A stretch of 24,871 nt of DNA from Ignavibacteria bacterium UBA2333 (GTDB lineage: Bacteria > Bacteroidota > Ignavibacteria > Kapaibacteriales > Kapaibacteriaceae). Positions 7,965 to 15,133 of the stretch are shown here, one piece after another; within the stretch, counting starts at the first letter, position 1, and each line of letters opens with the position of its first letter. Made by a program: the position numbers and the translations under genes. The DNA is taken from contig DDUR01000064.1 in assembly GCA_002344895.1 (NCBI GenBank), positions 1 to 24,871 of the forward strand, given 5' to 3'. The notes beneath the pieces are model-generated. The model did no database searches. It was not told the DNA's origin and worked only from the letters and a program-made list of their open reading frames with translations.

Positions 7965-8650
7965 GTGGTCACCGTATCACTTTCAACCAGTCCGTCACGT
8001 ACACGAATGATACGACGAGCGTATCTCGCAACGTCCTCTTCGTGTGTAACGAGGACAACCGTTTTGCCATGTAACCACAGCTGCTCAAACACGGCCATGA
8101 TTTCCTGACCGGTCTTGGTGTCAAGATTTCCTGTTGGTTCATCAGCAAGAATGATCGATGGCGACGTAACGAGGGCACGTGCAATAGCTACGCGTTGACG
8201 CTGGCCGCCAGAGAGTTCATTCGGTTTATGCTCTTTTCGATCTCCCAAACCCACACTGTCCAGTGCGGCTTCTGCACGTTCTCGTCGTTTATCCGCGCTA
8301 ACACCTGAATAGACCAGAGGCAGTTCAACGTTCTTCAGTGCTGTGGCTCGAGGTAGGAGATTAAAGGTCTGAAAGACAAATCCAATCTCACGATTTCGGA
8401 TCTCTGCCAGATCGTCATCACTCATCGTTCGTACGTTCTGGCCCTTAAACGTATAGAGGCCACTTGTTGGTGTGTCGAGACATCCCAACATGTTCATCAG
8501 TGTTGATTTACCAGATCCCGACGGTCCCATAATGGCAACGTATTCGTTGTTGCCGATCTGTAAGGAGACGTCACGAAGAGCGAAGACCTGTTCTTCGCCC
8601 ATCTCGTAGACCTTCGACAGATGTTCAATATCGATGATGATTTCTGCCAC
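7961..8650 (-). CDS. MacB/LolD-type ABC transporter ATPase
   Basis: Cytoplasmic ATPase of 229 aa that powers the two permeases. Walker A GPSGSGKST (42-50), Q-loop in FVFQTFNLLP (91-100), signature LSGGQRQRVAIARAL (146-160), Walker B IILADEP (about 167-172) and switch histidine in LVTHEED (203) are all intact, and the D-loop region reads GNLD. The sequence is of the MacB/LolD/FtsE class that works with mechanotransmitting permeases rather than with transmembrane import channels. It lies 12 bases after the adaptor gene and overlaps the first permease by four bases. Confidence 0.95.
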   Translation of the reverse strand: MAEIIIDIEHLSKVYEMGEEQVFALRDVSLQIGNNEYVAIMGPSGSGKSTLMNMLGCLDTPTSGLYTFKGQNVRTMSDDDLAEIRNREIGFVFQTFNLLPRATALKNVELPLVYSGVSADKRRERAEAALDSVGLGDRKEHKPNELSGGQRQRVAIARALVTSPSIILADEPTGNLDTKTGQEIMAVFEQLWLHGKTVVLVTHEEDVARYARRIIRVRDGLVESDTVTT

Positions 8651-8662
8651 GGTTGTTCCTCG

Positions 8663-9949
8663 TTACTCCGTTCGCATCTTTCGGAACCGCTCACGCCGAG
8701 CTGCAGCGTCTTCAAGCTTCACGGGAGCACCGTTCCGAAGGAGTTTGGAAACAGCCTGATACGGCGCAACGACGATACTCTCGCCTTTTTTCACACCGCT
8801 GAGGATTTCGATGTAGCCCTGATCACTAATACCCGTCTTAACAATTCGCTCAGAGACGCTTGATTTGTCAACAATCCAGACCATACTCGGCGGACGTGAT
8901 GATGTACGTGAGGCATCACGACGGTCTGTTAGCCCCTTGTCTTCAGCCCCTTGCTCAGATCCATCTTGTTTGACGGTAACGGCACCAAGTGGTACTGCGA
9001 CTACATCTTTCCGTGTTTCTGTTTCGATGTCGACGTTACACGACATACCCGGGCGGAATCGAACGTCCTTGTCAACAAAACGGATCCGAACCTGAAAGTT
9101 GACGACTTCTTCTTGTGTCCCTTGAGCAGCAACACGAGGGGAGTGACTGATTTCATAAACTACGCCGCGATAGACAGTGTCACGAAGTGCGTCTACTCTG
9201 ATTCGTGCTGTATCACCAACGGAAATCAGGGCTACATCATTCTCATCAACATCTACCCAGGCATTCATCGTTGAGAGGTCGCTGATGCGCATCATCTCCG
9301 TACCCTGCATTTGTGCAGTACCAACAACCTTTTCACCTGCCTCAACGGCAAGGTAGGTTACCACACCATTCATCGGTGAGAAGATTGTTGTTCTGCTCGC
9401 AGTGGCCTGTGTTTGCCGTAACACACCCATACTTCGCTGGTAGTCACTTTGTGCGGAGGCATAACGAGCAGCCGCGCTGTTATAGGCTGCTCGGGCTCTG
9501 TCATACTCTTCACGTGTGGCAAAGTCCTTCTTCACCAGTTCACCAATTCGTTTAAAATCGGCTTCGGTACGATCCAGTTCTGCCTTGGCAACATCAATTG
9601 CCATTTTTGACGATTCTGCAGCAAACCGTGATTGATCTAGTTGTGTGTTGACAATATCCGGCTGGATACGTGCAACCAACTGCCCACTGCGAACGGTGTC
9701 TCCATCGCGAACGCCTAGGTAGATAATCTCACCACTGGCTTCGGAGGAGATCTTGACCATGACTTCAGGCTGAAGTTTTCCGATTGCACTCACGGTCTGC
9801 GTAATGGTCCGTGTTTCCACGCTATCTGCTGTGACCAGGATTGGTCCTTCTCGTTTCATGACGAGAAACCAAGCGACTGCCGACGCGATAACGGCAACAA
9901 CGGCAATGAGGAAGAAGACAAGTGCCTTACGTGATTTTTTCTTTGCCAT
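8663..9949 (-). CDS. MacA-like periplasmic adaptor (HlyD/RND family)
   Basis: Membrane fusion protein of 428 aa linking the MacB-type transporter to the TolC-type channel. An uncleaved N-terminal anchor (about 9-30) follows the basic MAKKKSRK. Next are the first lipoyl half (SSEASGEIIYLGVRDGDTVRSGQLVARI), a long alpha-hairpin (about 100-180; DFKRIGELVKKDFATREEYDRA), the second lipoyl half (IFSPMNGVVTYLAVEAGEKV), the beta-barrel domain (AWVDVDENDVALISVGDTARIRV) and a membrane-proximal domain. A charged, low-complexity insert around 325-350 (DGSEQGAEDKGLTDRRDASRTSSRPP) is probably a loop. The start follows the channel gene stop by five bases. Confidence 0.93.
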   Translation of the reverse strand: MAKKKSRKALVFFLIAVVAVIASAVAWFLVMKREGPILVTADSVETRTITQTVSAIGKLQPEVMVKISSEASGEIIYLGVRDGDTVRSGQLVARIQPDIVNTQLDQSRFAAESSKMAIDVAKAELDRTEADFKRIGELVKKDFATREEYDRARAAYNSAAARYASAQSDYQRSMGVLRQTQATASRTTIFSPMNGVVTYLAVEAGEKVVGTAQMQGTEMMRISDLSTMNAWVDVDENDVALISVGDTARIRVDALRDTVYRGVVYEISHSPRVAAQGTQEEVVNFQVRIRFVDKDVRFRPGMSCNVDIETETRKDVVAVPLGAVTVKQDGSEQGAEDKGLTDRRDASRTSSRPPSMVWIVDKSSVSERIVKTGISDQGYIEILSGVKKGESIVVAPYQAVSKLLRNGAPVKLEDAAARRERFRKMRTE

Positions 9950-9954
9950 GTCGA

Positions 9955-11301
9955 TCAGCGAACGTTGAGCATTCCAGTGGAGAGATCTACGAGCGTGCGT
10001 GCGTCGTAGTATGAGTAGATGGCCGAAAGCCGGTTGATTTTGGCCGTAATCAATTGGTTGTTTGCCGTTTGTACGTCGAGCAGGTTGGATGCACCAACGG
10101 CAAAACGTTCCTGCGTTGCATCGTAGTTCAACTGAGCTGCGCGTAACGCAATGTCGGTTATCTCCAGACCGCGCTCTGCATTGGCAAGCTGGAGGTAGGC
10201 GGTTCGAACTGAGGCGCGCAATTGCTGCTTTAAACGTTCAACTTCAATTCGACGCGTCTCAAGTGTAAGACGTGCTTGCTCAATTGAGGCATTGGTCCGG
10301 AATTGATCAAAAAGTGGAACATCAAGACGCAAACCGACAAACATCTGGCTTTGGCGATCAAAGTCAGACAACTCAAAGTTGCGCCAAGAATACCCACCAT
10401 TTGCCGTAAGTGTCGGAAAGTATCCTGAACGTGCTCCGGTAACTCCAGCCTCGGCCACGATTGTACGCATCTCGGCTGCATGCACGTCTGGACGATTTGT
10501 GAACGAACGGTCGATGGCCTGTTGTTCCGTGCCAATTCGTTTGCGATAGTCTTCCATTTCTTTCGACGTGATCGCATTAGAAAATGATGACAGGTCAAAC
10601 TCTGCATCGAGGTCTGCTTCCAGACCCATTACGGTTAGGAGGTCTGCCTTTGCACGAATCACGTCGAGTTCAGCCTGGAGAACCGAGACTTCCTGGTTTG
10701 CTACATCGGCTTCCTGTGACGTTTTCGCGGTGACAACGGCACGTCCGGCTGCATACAGAGCCGAAACACGGTCAAGAGTTTGTCGCGACAGTACAACCGA
10801 TTCTTTTCGTGCATTCACCGTTTGCTGCGCTCGCAGAACGGCGAGGTATCGACGTATAACGTCGGCTGTGACGGTGAGTCGTTGCGCCGTGATGTCCTTG
10901 TCAGCTGCATCAACACCCGTGCGGGCTTGATCGTAACTTGATTCGCGCTGCCAGCCATCAAAAAGTGTCCAGTTTGCACCGACATTTAACGTATACGAGT
11001 TTGGAATCGGAGCACCACGAAGTGGAACGCCGTTCACAAAGGAGATTTGCTCACGAAGGTTTGTGAGCTGACGCGAATAATTGGCACTGAGAGAGGCACT
11101 GGGCAGGTAACTGCCAAAGGCGGCCGTAAGATTGGCTGCTGCAGACTCAGCGCGAGCGTTAACAAGATGAATGTCGAGATTCTTTTCGAGTGCGATGCGA
11201 ATGCAGTCGTCTAACGAGAAGAAGGTTGTTGTTGAACGCTCCTGTCCGAAAACTGCAACAGGTGCGCAAAGAACAACAACGGCGAAAAACAAACGCAGCA
11301 T
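9955..11301 (-). CDS. tolC: TolC-family outer membrane efflux protein
   Basis: Outer-membrane channel-tunnel of 448 aa. A signal peptide of about 19 residues ends AVFG. The mature part has two OEP repeats typical of TolC: each begins with a helix such as LDDCIRIALEKNLDIHLVNARAES (first) and TNRPDVHAAEMRTIVAEAGVTGARSGYFPTL (second), followed by membrane strands (NVGANWTLFDGW; VGLRLDVPLFDQF) and a long coiled helix (ANAERGLEITDIALRAAQLNYDATQERFAVGASNLLDVQTANNQL). It lies just upstream of the adaptor and ABC genes and completes the tripartite pump. A 65-base gap with a hairpin separates it from the preceding gene. Confidence 0.93.
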   Translation of the reverse strand: MLRLFFAVVVLCAPVAVFGQERSTTTFFSLDDCIRIALEKNLDIHLVNARAESAAANLTAAFGSYLPSASLSANYSRQLTNLREQISFVNGVPLRGAPIPNSYTLNVGANWTLFDGWQRESSYDQARTGVDAADKDITAQRLTVTADVIRRYLAVLRAQQTVNARKESVVLSRQTLDRVSALYAAGRAVVTAKTSQEADVANQEVSVLQAELDVIRAKADLLTVMGLEADLDAEFDLSSFSNAITSKEMEDYRKRIGTEQQAIDRSFTNRPDVHAAEMRTIVAEAGVTGARSGYFPTLTANGGYSWRNFELSDFDRQSQMFVGLRLDVPLFDQFRTNASIEQARLTLETRRIEVERLKQQLRASVRTAYLQLANAERGLEITDIALRAAQLNYDATQERFAVGASNLLDVQTANNQLITAKINRLSAIYSYYDARTLVDLSTGMLNVR

Positions 11302-11331
11302 GGTGGTCCGATGAATCGTCGTGCTGAAGAA

Positions 11332-11347
11332 GGACGTTCCTACGTCC
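11332..11347 (-). terminator. Hairpin in the gap upstream of tolC
   Basis: A perfect 6-bp stem GGACGT/ACGTCC with a 4-base loop (AGGA on the minus strand) sits between the exported-protein gene and tolC. Only a weak T-rich tail (TTCTTC) follows, so it may be an attenuator or mRNA processing site rather than a full terminator. Confidence 0.35.
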
Positions 11348-11366
11348 GTATCTGTCGGCGGTTTCG

Positions 11367-12359
11367 TCAGCGTACGCGTTTTTTTGAAGAATTCTTCTGC
11401 GTTCTTGGTGCTCGCCGTACCGGAACTGAAGATTCCCGCAAGTTTTGTAACGCTGTAGCGGCTTCCTGTGCTCGTCGACTATCGGGAGAAACGAGGCTCG
11501 TAAGCCGCACATGACGTGCCGACAGGTGTTTGCCTTCACGTGTCACACCGTTTGCGAGCTCAAGAGAAATCTTGTGCTCCATTGTTGTAAACGAATGAAA
11601 GGGAAGGCGAACAACGGAGTCGAACGTCAATTTACCGTAGCCATTCGTAATGGTCGACATAATCATGGACATTCCGTCGCCCTGGATATCGACACGACCT
11701 CGGCCTGACATGGTGTACTGTATCTGACGCAGGTGTTGTCCCATCGTATCGAGCCGGTCCAACACGCGCCATAAGGTCGAATGCAGGAGGACGGGGTAGG
11801 GGATGGCATTTTCAACGAGGACTGTTGTGTCGTTGTGCTCCCAGCTCTCATTTTGCCGCCCACAGGTGGATGCAAGAATGGGTAGAAGGGAAGGGGCAAA
11901 GGGGCCACCGGGTGATACGGCAGGCCGGCTATCGGAGTAGCGCACGCCATAGCGTTTACCAACGGAATCCATGGTTATCGTTATGGCACGACCAATCCAC
12001 GGTGACGTTGTGCGAATGGCCGAATCGGTTCCCGTCGACTGCCATTCCTTCATGGATGTTATGGACATTGTCACAACGTAGTGGTTCTGCGACGTCACGG
12101 AGTCACATACTATCCGTACGACTTCTTCGCGATGTTTGATGAGTACGGGCTGACCTTCGAGAGAAATACTGTCATTTGTCTCAACGGCAAAAAATGCCGT
12201 ATCACCTGCAACCCATCGATAGGAGTAACACAGAGTGTCCTTGCCGAGCGGCTTTGTCGAGAAACCCTGTTGAAACTGGATCTGTGATGAGGCTTCATAC
12301 ACGCACACGATGAGGCCCAGAGCACCTAGGAGGACACGTATCGTTCGTGCCAATATCAC
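11367..12359 (-). CDS. Exported protein, distant DUF6263-like paralogue
   Basis: Secreted protein of 330 aa with no recognised enzyme motif. It has a GTG start one base after the preceding stop, an N-terminal signal peptide (VLLGALGLIVCVYEASS, about residues 9-25), a beta-rich body and a basic tail (RRAPRTQKNSSKKRVR). Length, position and beta-rich pattern resemble the exported domain encoded immediately upstream (12361-13275), including a central 'SGRGRVDIQGDG' block that lines up with 'SGIEMSIDGEG' there, so I infer tandem paralogues. An envelope role next to the efflux genes is likely but unproven. The high Lys/Arg tail is odd for an exported protein. Confidence 0.7.
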   Translation of the reverse strand: MILARTIRVLLGALGLIVCVYEASSQIQFQQGFSTKPLGKDTLCYSYRWVAGDTAFFAVETNDSISLEGQPVLIKHREEVVRIVCDSVTSQNHYVVTMSITSMKEWQSTGTDSAIRTTSPWIGRAITITMDSVGKRYGVRYSDSRPAVSPGGPFAPSLLPILASTCGRQNESWEHNDTTVLVENAIPYPVLLHSTLWRVLDRLDTMGQHLRQIQYTMSGRGRVDIQGDGMSMIMSTITNGYGKLTFDSVVRLPFHSFTTMEHKISLELANGVTREGKHLSARHVRLTSLVSPDSRRAQEAATALQNLRESSVPVRRAPRTQKNSSKKRVR

Positions 12360-12360
12360 G

Positions 12361-13275
12361 TCAGGGAATTCTTTCCATTGACGTTTTAACTGTCATGGCC
12401 ATAGGAATGATCATTTGTGCCTGGCCAGTCATTGCCATACGTGCGGAAATGTCGCTCGTTGATATTGAACGCTCAATGAGGCCTGTCCCTGAGTCAATCA
12501 CAATATTGGACGTTGTCGTGCCTTCTCCGTCGATTGACATTTCAATACCAGACATTTTCATCTTCCCATTCATCGTAAGGTCGCTGATTGTTTCCTTAAT
12601 ATGAACGTATGTGCGTTTTGCCGAGTCAAGAATGCGTTCCACAACATAGGTCCGTGTCATTACCTGCGAGATTTCTCCCATTTCGGAAACAGGCGTTACC
12701 GATGAATCACGTTTTGTCCACGATGTACCTACCTTCACCTTCTCCGTAGGAAAGACAAGGTAGAGTGACTTTTGTACGTTTGATCCAGCTAAAGAAAATG
12801 ATGCAAAGGCAGAACGAGCTTCCTCGGGACCTTCAAGTTTTATCGTAAGAATTTCGCCCGTTGACGTCATCGTTGTGAGTACCGAAACATCAGACATTCC
12901 AGGAACACGAATTGCTGAATCAGGCATGGCAGCCTCGGCCATACCTGATGACGTAGCCTTGACATAGGCAGTGTCAAACCGCATTTCCATTGAATAGTCT
13001 TTTTTAACGACGTCTTTCACGTTTAACTTCAACTTCGTCGTCATGAGCATGTCCGTTGTTACGGCTTGTCCCATGGCTTCGAGCACCTGTTCGGTTTCAA
13101 ATGACAATGCGTAGTTCGCCCGCATTCCCTTTTTGAGGTTGTACCGAAGGCTTAGCTCACTCGTGCCTGTGTTGTGTTTGGCATGAGACACACCAAACAG
13201 AAAGAAGGGCACAAGTAATGCAAGCACGATACGCGCAAGGTCATTCGCCTCGCGTTTTTTTGCGCGCTGACGCAT
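12361..13275 (-). CDS. Exported DUF6263-like protein, possible separate gene inside the typA frame
   Basis: If translated alone, this product begins at the ATG of TypA residue 599 and has 304 aa. Its first 32 residues, MRQRAKKREANDLARIVLAL then LVPFFLFGVSHA, make a good signal peptide: a basic n-region, a hydrophobic core and a small-residue cleavage site. An alternative GTG start lies at the V of RIVLALL. The mature part (YNLKKGMRANYALSFETEQVLEAMGQ...) contains a serine/threonine/methionine-rich beta-type repeat structure like DUF6263 proteins. The body is clearly one domain; whether it is made separately or as a TypA tail is undecided. The following gene starts one base later and appears paralogous. 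Confidence 0.5.
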   Translation of the reverse strand: MRQRAKKREANDLARIVLALLVPFFLFGVSHAKHNTGTSELSLRYNLKKGMRANYALSFETEQVLEAMGQAVTTDMLMTTKLKLNVKDVVKKDYSMEMRFDTAYVKATSSGMAEAAMPDSAIRVPGMSDVSVLTTMTSTGEILTIKLEGPEEARSAFASFSLAGSNVQKSLYLVFPTEKVKVGTSWTKRDSSVTPVSEMGEISQVMTRTYVVERILDSAKRTYVHIKETISDLTMNGKMKMSGIEMSIDGEGTTTSNIVIDSGTGLIERSISTSDISARMAMTGQAQMIIPMAMTVKTSMERIP

Positions 13276-15069
13276 CGTTGTGTCAAGGATCTTCTTTCGC
13301 ATCCGAACGTTGATTGGTGTCACCTCGAGAAGCTCATCGTCTTCAAGGAATTCAATACACTGTTCGAGAGAAAGATTCCGTGGAGCTTCCAAACGAACAA
13401 GTCCTTCCGAACCCGCACTTCGCATGTTTGTGAGGTGCTTTGTACGGCAAGCATTAACGCTCAAGTCTTCTTCTCGAGCATTTTCTCCGATGATCATACC
13501 CTCGTAGATATGAACGCCGGGTTCAACAAAGAGTGTTCCACGTTCCTGCACCATTTCGAGTGCATAGGCAGTGGCCATTCCCGTTTCCATGGAAACAAGA
13601 GCGCCCTTTGTACGACCAGTAATGGTGCCCTTGTACGGCTGATATGAATCAAACGTGTGGTGAAGAATACCTTCACCTCGTGTTGACGTCAAAAACTCTG
13701 TACGGAATCCAATTAAGCCACGAGCTGGAACAAGAAACTCGCAACGCACACTGTCCTGGCCCGGTGTCATCGCCGTCATTTCACCTTTACGGCGGCCGAG
13801 GTTTTCGATTACCGTACCGACGTGATCCTGTGGTACGTCTACCGTAACGTGTTCAATTGGCTCAAGAAGTTTATCATTTGCATCACGGCGGAAAAGTACT
13901 TCCGGACGGCTCACGGCAAACTCAAATCCTTCACGACGCATGGTCTCAATGAGGATAGCTAGCTGGAGCTCACCGCGACCTGACACTTTAAAGACGTCAG
14001 GTGATTCTGTGTCTTCAACACGTAATGAAACGTTGTTCCGGAGTTCCTTGTACAGTCGGTCACGCAACTTCGGTGTTGTTACAAACTTTCCTTCTCGACC
14101 AGCAAGAGGGGAGTTGTTCACCATAAAGTGCATGGCAATCGTTGGTTCGTCGATGTTCACGTAACTGAGAGGTTCCGTAATCGACGTATCGCAGATTGTC
14201 TCACCAATAAAGACATTTTCGAAGCCAGACAAGGCGATAATCTCACCAGCGGCAGCCTCGGTTGTTTCCGCACGGGCAATACCTTCGTACACGTACATCT
14301 TGGTGATTCGCGCCTGTTCACGGCTGCCATCAGGCTTAATAAGCGAGACGGTGTCTCCCACCTTGGCACGACCACGATCAATGCGTCCAACCGCAATGCG
14401 ACCGACGTAATCTGACCAGTCGAGTGCACTGATAACCATTGCGAACGGCACATCCATGTCAACGTCCTTGGCAGGGATGTGATTCATGATGGCTTCAAAG
14501 AGCGGATCGAGTGTCTCATTCGGATCATCAAGACTTTTCGTTGCTACGCCAAGTTTGCCAATCGCATAGATAACAGGGAAGTCCAGCTGCTCATACGAAG
14601 CACCAAGATTGATGAAGAGTTCCATGACTTCATCGAGTACTTCCATCGGACGTGCATCACCACGATCAATCTTATTGATCACCACAATTGGCTGAAGACC
14701 CATGTCAAGTGCTTTGCGCAACACGAATCGTGTCTGCGGAAGTGGTCCTTCAGCAGCATCAACAAGCAGCAGCACTCCGTCAACCATCGACAGGACACGT
14801 TCTACTTCTCCGCCAAAATCACTATGACCAGGTGTGTCAACAATGTTAATCTTCGTATCGCCCCAACGCACGGCGGCATTCTTCGCCATGATCGTGATAC
14901 CTTTTTCCCGCTCAAGGTCATTCGAGTCCATCACGCGTTCGGCGATAACCTGATTCTCTCTGAACGTTCCGCTCTGACGCAACATCGTATCCACCAACGT
15001 CGTTTTGCCGTGGTCGACGTGGGCGATGATAGCGATATTCCGCATGTCCGTTCTTGTCGACATTGCCAT
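12361..15069 (-). CDS. typA: TypA/BipA GTPase reading into an exported DUF6263-like domain
   Basis: Residues 1-605 are a complete TypA/BipA, the ribosome-binding translational GTPase for stress and 50S assembly: G1 AHVDHGKTT (16-24), G2 EKGITI (55-60), G3 DTPGH (78-82), G4 NKID (132-135), EF-G-like domains and the usual basic end IRMRKKILDTTMRQRAKKRE. Normal BipA stops there (E. coli 607 aa). Here the same frame continues for about 300 residues: a hydrophobic segment, LARIVLALLVPFFLFGVSHA, then a beta-rich exported domain of DUF6263 type. An A7 run lies exactly at the junction. Either two genes were joined by a base-count error or mutation, or translation shifts frame here, or this is a true membrane-anchored fusion. 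A start at residue 3 is also possible. TATCTTTG lies 32 bases upstream. Confidence 0.85.
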   Translation of the reverse strand: MAMSTRTDMRNIAIIAHVDHGKTTLVDTMLRQSGTFRENQVIAERVMDSNDLEREKGITIMAKNAAVRWGDTKINIVDTPGHSDFGGEVERVLSMVDGVLLLVDAAEGPLPQTRFVLRKALDMGLQPIVVINKIDRGDARPMEVLDEVMELFINLGASYEQLDFPVIYAIGKLGVATKSLDDPNETLDPLFEAIMNHIPAKDVDMDVPFAMVISALDWSDYVGRIAVGRIDRGRAKVGDTVSLIKPDGSREQARITKMYVYEGIARAETTEAAAGEIIALSGFENVFIGETICDTSITEPLSYVNIDEPTIAMHFMVNNSPLAGREGKFVTTPKLRDRLYKELRNNVSLRVEDTESPDVFKVSGRGELQLAILIETMRREGFEFAVSRPEVLFRRDANDKLLEPIEHVTVDVPQDHVGTVIENLGRRKGEMTAMTPGQDSVRCEFLVPARGLIGFRTEFLTSTRGEGILHHTFDSYQPYKGTITGRTKGALVSMETGMATAYALEMVQERGTLFVEPGVHIYEGMIIGENAREEDLSVNACRTKHLTNMRSAGSEGLVRLEAPRNLSLEQCIEFLEDDELLEVTPINVRMRKKILDTTMRQRAKKREANDLARIVLALLVPFFLFGVSHAKHNTGTSELSLRYNLKKGMRANYALSFETEQVLEAMGQAVTTDMLMTTKLKLNVKDVVKKDYSMEMRFDTAYVKATSSGMAEAAMPDSAIRVPGMSDVSVLTTMTSTGEILTIKLEGPEEARSAFASFSLAGSNVQKSLYLVFPTEKVKVGTSWTKRDSSVTPVSEMGEISQVMTRTYVVERILDSAKRTYVHIKETISDLTMNGKMKMSGIEMSIDGEGTTTSNIVIDSGTGLIERSISTSDISARMAMTGQAQMIIPMAMTVKTSMERIP
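13232..13261 (-). promoter_or_regulatory. Possible -1 frameshift site at the typA junction
   Basis: On the minus strand the frame reads GCA AAA AAA CGC. A -1 slip on the A7 run (13255-13261) gives Thr-Arg-Gly-Glu and then TGA (13243-13241), producing a 609-aa TypA of normal length. Immediately 3' the strand can fold: CGCGAGG (13254-13248), a 7-base loop, CCT, a 2-base bulge, CGCG (13235-13232). The stem abuts the run, closer than the usual 5-8 base spacer of known frameshift sites. Confidence 0.35.
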
Positions 15070-15101
15070 GTGTCTGATCTGCTTGGAGTTAGTGCAAACG
15101 A

Positions 15102-15109
15102 CAAAGATA
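15102..15109 (-). promoter_or_regulatory. TAnnTTTG -7 box for typA and the efflux block
   Basis: The minus strand reads TATCTTTG, an exact TAnnTTTG match, 32 bases before the typA ATG and just beyond the end of the glycosyltransferase gene. It predicts a leader of roughly 28 bases without a Shine-Dalgarno site. No clear -33 TTG was found. Confidence 0.5.
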
Positions 15110-15133
15110 CGGACTATTCTCCCGACGGCACTG

